Origin: DAOMOP01 sp035444405
GTDB lineage: Bacteria; Pseudomonadota; Gammaproteobacteria; Burkholderiales; Rhodocyclaceae
Direction: 5' to 3'
NCBI GenBank assembly: GCA_035444405.1
Contig: DAOMOP010000170.1
Location: forward strand, 1-8,856
Length of the DNA: 8,856 bases
Notes under the pieces: model-generated
Database searches by the model: none
Seen by the model: only the letters and a program-made list of their open reading frames with translations
What the model was told of the DNA's origin: nothing
Made by a program: the position numbers and the translations under genes
In this document: piece after piece, positions 6,021 through 8,856 of the stretch
Position numbering within the stretch: the first letter of the stretch is position 1
Layout of the letters: the number at the start of each line of letters is the position of its first letter

Positions 6021-6929
6021 ATGCCGCGAATCGAACTGTCCGATGTCGACCTGAACCTGCTCGTCCTCTTCATGGAGTTGCTGCGCCGGCGCAGCGTCTC
6101 GGCCGCGGCCGAGTCGCTCGGCATCTCGCAGCCGGCGGCGAGCAACGCGCTGGCGCGCCTGCGCCGCATGCTCGGCGATCGGCTCTTTCATCGCACGCCG
6201 CACGGAATCCAGCCGACGCCGTACGCGGAGGGCCTCGCCGAACAGATCGGGGAGACCCTCGACGCGCTGCGCGAGGCCCTGAATCGCCGCAGCGTCTTCG
6301 ATCCCGCCTGCAGCACCCGCAACTTCGTGGTCGCGATGACCGACATCGGCGAGATCTATTTCGTGCCGAACCTGATGAAGGCGATCCGCAGCGTCGCGCC
6401 GCAGGTGACGGTCGGTACTGCATACAGCCACAAGGCAAGCCTGCGCGCCGAGATGGAGAGCGGCGCCGTCGATCTGGCGATCGGGCTGTTGCCCGACCTC
6501 AAGACCGGCTTCCATCAGCGCCGCCTATTCGAGCAGGAATACGTGTGCATGTTTCGCGACGCTCATCCGCTCGGCGCGGCCGAGGTCGACGTCGATGCCT
6601 TCGCCGCGGCCGAACACGTGGTCGTGTCGTATCCCGGCACCGGCCACGGCCGCGTGGACCAGCTGATCGAACGAGCGGTGCGGCGCAAGGTCGCGCTGCG
6701 CATCGAGCATTTCGTCGCGCTGCCGCAAATCCTCGAAGCGACCGACCTGGTCGCGACCGTCCCGGAGAAGATCGCCCGGCGACTGACCGCGAACTTCAGG
6801 CTCAAGTACGTCCCTCACCCGCTCGACCTCGGCAAGGTGCAGATCAACGTGTTCTGGCATGCCCGCTACCACCATGAACCGGGTAACACCTGGCTGCGGC
6901 GCCTGATCTTCGACACCTTCGCCGATTAG
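6021..6929 (+). CDS. LysR-family transcriptional regulator, NahR-like
   Basis: LysR-type regulator of 302 residues, the length of NahR (about 300). The N-terminal winged helix-turn-helix spans roughly residues 10-65: DVDLNLLVLF, RSVSAAAESLGISQPAASNALARLRR, then DRLFHRTPHGIQPTPYA. The effector domain holds blocks I recall as near-identical in NahR, the salicylate-responsive activator of naphthalene genes: AMTDIGEIYFVPNLM, VDLAIGLLPDLKTGFHQRRL, GTGHGRVD and VFWHARYHHEPGNTWLRRLIFDTFAD. The start at 6021 places the protein three to four residues longer at the N-terminus than NahR. There is no strong ribosome-binding site, which fits low expression. It lies in the same orientation between the monooxygenase and ligase genes, which is unusual for a LysR gene, since these are often divergent from their targets. 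It probably activates both flanking genes in response to salicylate or a related ortho-substituted benzoate (inference). Confidence 0.93.
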   Translation: MPRIELSDVDLNLLVLFMELLRRRSVSAAAESLGISQPAASNALARLRRMLGDRLFHRTPHGIQPTPYAEGLAEQIGETLDALREALNRRSVFDPACSTRNFVVAMTDIGEIYFVPNLMKAIRSVAPQVTVGTAYSHKASLRAEMESGAVDLAIGLLPDLKTGFHQRRLFEQEYVCMFRDAHPLGAAEVDVDAFAAAEHVVVSYPGTGHGRVDQLIERAVRRKVALRIEHFVALPQILEATDLVATVPEKIARRLTANFRLKYVPHPLDLGKVQINVFWHARYHHEPGNTWLRRLIFDTFAD

Positions 6930-6942
6930 CCGTGTCGGGTAT

Positions 6943-6984
6943 GGGTCATGCCGGTGTGGACCCGGTCCAGATATCAGCCGGACC
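6943..6984. promoter_or_regulatory. Two tandem dyads with N11 spacers upstream of the ligase gene
   Basis: GGGTC-N11-GACCC (6943-6963) is directly followed by GGTCC-N11-GGACC (6964-6984). Both are perfect 5-bp dyads with the same spacer, and their centres are 21 bases apart, about two helical turns. They differ in sequence from the box at 4241-4257. They could be operator sites for the LysR protein or another dimeric regulator; short GC-rich dyads also arise by chance in such DNA. Confidence 0.3.
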
Positions 6985-7009
6985 AATGACGTGCATACAG
7001 CGCGGTTTA

Positions 7010-7038
7010 TTGAGCCGGCGCGCCGATGCGCCTAAGGT
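7010..7038 (+). promoter_or_regulatory. Weak candidate promoter for the aryl-acid ligase gene
   Basis: TTGAGC (7010-7015) and TAAGGT (7033-7038) are 17 bases apart, 53 bases before the ATG at 7091. The -10 element is poor. The gap of 161 bases after the LysR stop leaves room for a separate promoter, and the tandem dyads lie upstream of it. Confidence 0.25.
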
Positions 7039-7090
7039 GGCCCGTGCCGATCGATCGGGCCCGAGCCCGACACTGCCGAGGAGGAGTCGC

Positions 7091-8755
7091 ATGCTGAATG
7101 GTTACAAGCCGTGGCCCGAAGAGGACCTTCGCCGCTATCGCCGTCACTGGGAAGGCCTCACCATCGCCGAGATGGTGTTTCGAACGGTCCGCCGTGCTCC
7201 CGATGCGCTGGCCATCGTCAGCGGCGACGAGCGCGTGAGCTACCGCCAGCTGCGGGCGCGAACGGAGCGGCTCGCCGCGCGCCTGCTCGAGGCCGGCATC
7301 CGCACGCAGGACCGGGTGGTGATGCAGCTGCCGAACAGCGTCGAGATGATCTACGCCTATCTCGCGCTGACGCGCATCGGCGCCATCCCGGTGATGGCGC
7401 TGCGCACCCATCGGCACGCCGAGGTCCGCCATTTCATCAACGCGTCGGGGGCGGCCGCGTATCTGATCCCCGACCGCTTCCACGGTTTCGACTATCGCGA
7501 CATGGCCGCAGCGTTGCAGCCGGACTGTCCGACGCTGCGCACCGTGCTGGTGGCCGGTGCCCCCGGCGACCGGCAGCTCGCACTCGGGCCGATGCTCGAC
7601 GTGCATGCGGACCCCGCGCAAGTCGCCGCGACGCTCGCGGGCGTGCGCGTCGATCCGGCCGACGTCGCGACGATGCTGCTGTCGGGGGGGACGACGTCGG
7701 TATCGAAGCTGATCCCGCGCAGTCACGACGACTACGTGCTCAATGCGCGCCTGTGCGGGCAGGTGGCCGGCTTCGCGAGCGATACCGTGCATATGGTGAT
7801 CCTGCCGCTCGGCCACAACTACAACCTCGCCTCGCCGGGCATCCTCGGCGTGTTCTACTACGGCGGCACCGTGGTGCTCGCGCCGGATGGCGATGCCGAC
7901 ACCGTGTTCGCGCTGGTCGAACGCGAGCGCGTCCAGGTCATCGCCGCGGCGGTGCCGCTGATCGCGAACTGGCTCAACTCGGGTGCCGCGCGCCGCTACG
8001 ACCTGTCGTCGCTGCGGGTGATCCAGAACGGCGGCGCGCGTCTCGCGCCCGAGCTCAGACGCCGCCTGCGCGACGAGCTCGGCTGCCTGCCGCAGGAGAT
8101 CTACGGCACCGCCGAGGGCCTCATCAACATGACGCGGCTCGACGACCCCGACGAGCTGATCCTCGAGAGCTCCGGGGCGCCGGTGTGCGAGGACGACGAG
8201 ATTCGCGTGCTCGACGAGCACGGCAACGACGTTCCGGACGGCGAGGCCGGCGAACTGGTCACGCGCGGGCCCTACACGATCCGCGGCTACTACGACGCGC
8301 CCGAGGCCGACCGCAAGGCCTTCACGGCCGACGGCTTCTACCGCATGGGCGACATCGTGCGCAGGCGCGGCCGCCACGTCTTCGCCGAGGGGCGGGCCAA
8401 CGACCTGATCAACCGCGGCGGCGAAAAGATCAGCTGCGAGGAGATCGAGAACCTGATCCTGCAGCACCCGAAGGTGCTTCAGACGGCGCTGGTGGCGATG
8501 CCCGACGAGCTGTTCGGCGAGAAGGCGTGCGCGGTCGTGCGCACCCGCCCGGGCGAGACGCTTGCCTTCGACGAGCTGATCGCGTTCCTGCGCACCAAGC
8601 AGATCGCGAGCTTCAAGCTGCCCGAGCGGCTCGAAGTGATGGCCGAGCTGCCGGTGAGTCCGGTCGGCAAGATCCTGAAGCGCGTGCTCCGTGAGCAGAT
8701 CGCAGCGAAGCTCGCCGACGAGCGCGCCGCCGGCGCATGCAGCGCGGCGTCCTGA
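7091..8755 (+). CDS. Aryl-acid adenylate-forming ligase, EntE/DhbE-like (probable salicylate-CoA ligase)
   Basis: ANL-superfamily ligase of 554 residues that activates an aromatic acid as the acyl-AMP and, in this context, probably transfers it to CoA. Start region MLNGYKPWPEEDLRRYRRHW and overall motifs follow EntE. In order: P-loop LSGGTTSVSKLIPR (197-210); ring-binding HNYNLASPG (242-250); A5 EIYGTAEGL (336-344); A7 FYRMGDIV (416-423); hinge GRANDLINRGGEKIS (434-448); and the catalytic lysine K527 in PVSPVGKILKR (521-531). The HNY signature binds an ortho-hydroxyl in 2,3-dihydroxybenzoate and salicylate enzymes, so an ortho-substituted benzoate is likely. No aryl-carrier-protein or siderophore gene is nearby, and the monooxygenase and NahR-like neighbours favour CoA-dependent salicylate catabolism. 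GGAGG at 7080-7084 supports ATG 7091. K527 sits in a PX4GK motif, a known target of regulatory lysine acetylation in aryl-CoA ligases. Confidence 0.88.
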   Translation: MLNGYKPWPEEDLRRYRRHWEGLTIAEMVFRTVRRAPDALAIVSGDERVSYRQLRARTERLAARLLEAGIRTQDRVVMQLPNSVEMIYAYLALTRIGAIPVMALRTHRHAEVRHFINASGAAAYLIPDRFHGFDYRDMAAALQPDCPTLRTVLVAGAPGDRQLALGPMLDVHADPAQVAATLAGVRVDPADVATMLLSGGTTSVSKLIPRSHDDYVLNARLCGQVAGFASDTVHMVILPLGHNYNLASPGILGVFYYGGTVVLAPDGDADTVFALVERERVQVIAAAVPLIANWLNSGAARRYDLSSLRVIQNGGARLAPELRRRLRDELGCLPQEIYGTAEGLINMTRLDDPDELILESSGAPVCEDDEIRVLDEHGNDVPDGEAGELVTRGPYTIRGYYDAPEADRKAFTADGFYRMGDIVRRRGRHVFAEGRANDLINRGGEKISCEEIENLILQHPKVLQTALVAMPDELFGEKACAVVRTRPGETLAFDELIAFLRTKQIASFKLPERLEVMAELPVSPVGKILKRVLREQIAAKLADERAAGACSAAS

Positions 8756-8768
8756 TGACGATCCAATG

Positions 8769-8788
8769 GAGCGCTCCTCGGGGCGCTC
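8769..8788 (+). repeat. Intercistronic hairpin after the ligase gene
   Basis: GAGCGCTCC (8769-8777) pairs with GGGGCGCTC (8780-8788) through eight or nine pairs including one T-G wobble, with a tight CTCG-type loop. It begins 14 bases after the ligase stop and ends before the next ribosome-binding site. It has no U-tract, so it is more likely an mRNA-stabilising element or partial attenuator inside an operon than a full terminator. Confidence 0.5.
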
Positions 8789-8815
8789 TGAAGACACGAT
8801 GACGAGGAGACATTG

Positions 8816-8856
8816 ATGACCCGACCCGGCGAGCTCAAGCTCAAGCACTTGTTCAA
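8816..8856 (+). CDS. Start of a further gene, truncated by the window edge
   Basis: An ATG at 8816 is preceded by GAGGAGA (8804-8810) at 5 bases spacing, and begins MTRPGELKLKHLF before the window ends. Fourteen or fewer residues are too few to assign a family. It lies 60 bases after the ligase in the same orientation, so it is probably part of the same transcript. In a salicylyl-CoA/gentisyl-CoA pathway a thioesterase or an uptake protein would be expected near here, but nothing visible shows that. Confidence 0.65.
   Translation, partial: MTRPGELKLKHLF

Noticed and set aside
6932..7090. Extending the ligase upstream to a start at 6932
   Set aside because: The added ~53 residues are unlike EntE-family N-termini, while ATG 7091 has a strong GGAGG site and begins like the family (YKPWPEEDLRRYR).
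7007..8848. Very long minus-strand open frame (613 codons) opposite the ligase
   Set aside because: Composition (runs of Arg, His, Asp, Gln, Ala) is that of a shadow frame. The plus-strand ligase has complete ANL motifs.

Overview
The window is GC-rich DNA that looks like a denitrifying, aromatic-degrading betaproteobacterium of the Thauera type (Zoogloeaceae/Rhodocyclales). The main evidence is the left end. It carries the tail of bcrA, nearly all of bcrD and a 2[4Fe-4S] ferredoxin gene in the Thauera-class order bcr(CB)AD-fdx. The BcrD and ferredoxin sequences closely match what I recall of the Thauera aromatica proteins. The genus call rests on memory of those sequences and not on a search.

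Layout. (1) Positions 1-1630 hold the end of the anaerobic benzoyl-CoA reductase operon: bcrA C-terminus, bcrD overlapping it by an ATGA, a 28-base run of N that hides the bcrD stop, a stem-loop, fdx, and a clear rho-independent terminator. (2) Positions 1646-2691 hold two tandem, mutually related GNAT acetyltransferases, followed by a strong hairpin. (3) Positions 2870-3412, on the minus strand, encode a macro-domain (ADP-ribose / O-acetyl-ADP-ribose binding) protein. (4) Positions 3606-4246, on the minus strand, hold gene debris: the last ~100 codons of thiC with two of its three Fe-S cysteines replaced, and next to it an unrecognised coding-like fragment. (5) Positions 4241-8856, on the plus strand, hold a second aromatic-acid module: a class A FAD monooxygenase of the salicylyl-CoA 5-hydroxylase / 2-aminobenzoyl-CoA monooxygenase type, a NahR-like LysR regulator, an EntE/DhbE-type aryl-acid adenylating ligase, and the start of a further gene.

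How the genes may fit together. BcrA/BcrD form the ATP-hydrolysing electron activase of benzoyl-CoA reductase, and the ferredoxin feeds it electrons. The second module reads best as a salicylate-type route: the ligase activates an ortho-substituted benzoate to its CoA thioester, the flavoenzyme hydroxylates the thioester (salicylyl-CoA to gentisyl-CoA in the best-known case), and the NahR-like protein senses the aromatic acid. A LysR-type box (TATTC-N7-GAATA) lies about 65 bases upstream of the start predicted from a sigma70-like promoter for the monooxygenase, which is the classical LysR-regulator geometry. The ligase also carries a PX4GK motif around its catalytic lysine, the signature recognised by GNAT lysine acetyltransferases that switch off aryl-CoA ligases in Rhodopseudomonas palustris. 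The two GNATs beside the bcr operon are therefore candidate modifiers of such ligases. The macro-domain protein could handle the O-acetyl-ADP-ribose released by a sirtuin deacetylase. These links are inference from gene context.
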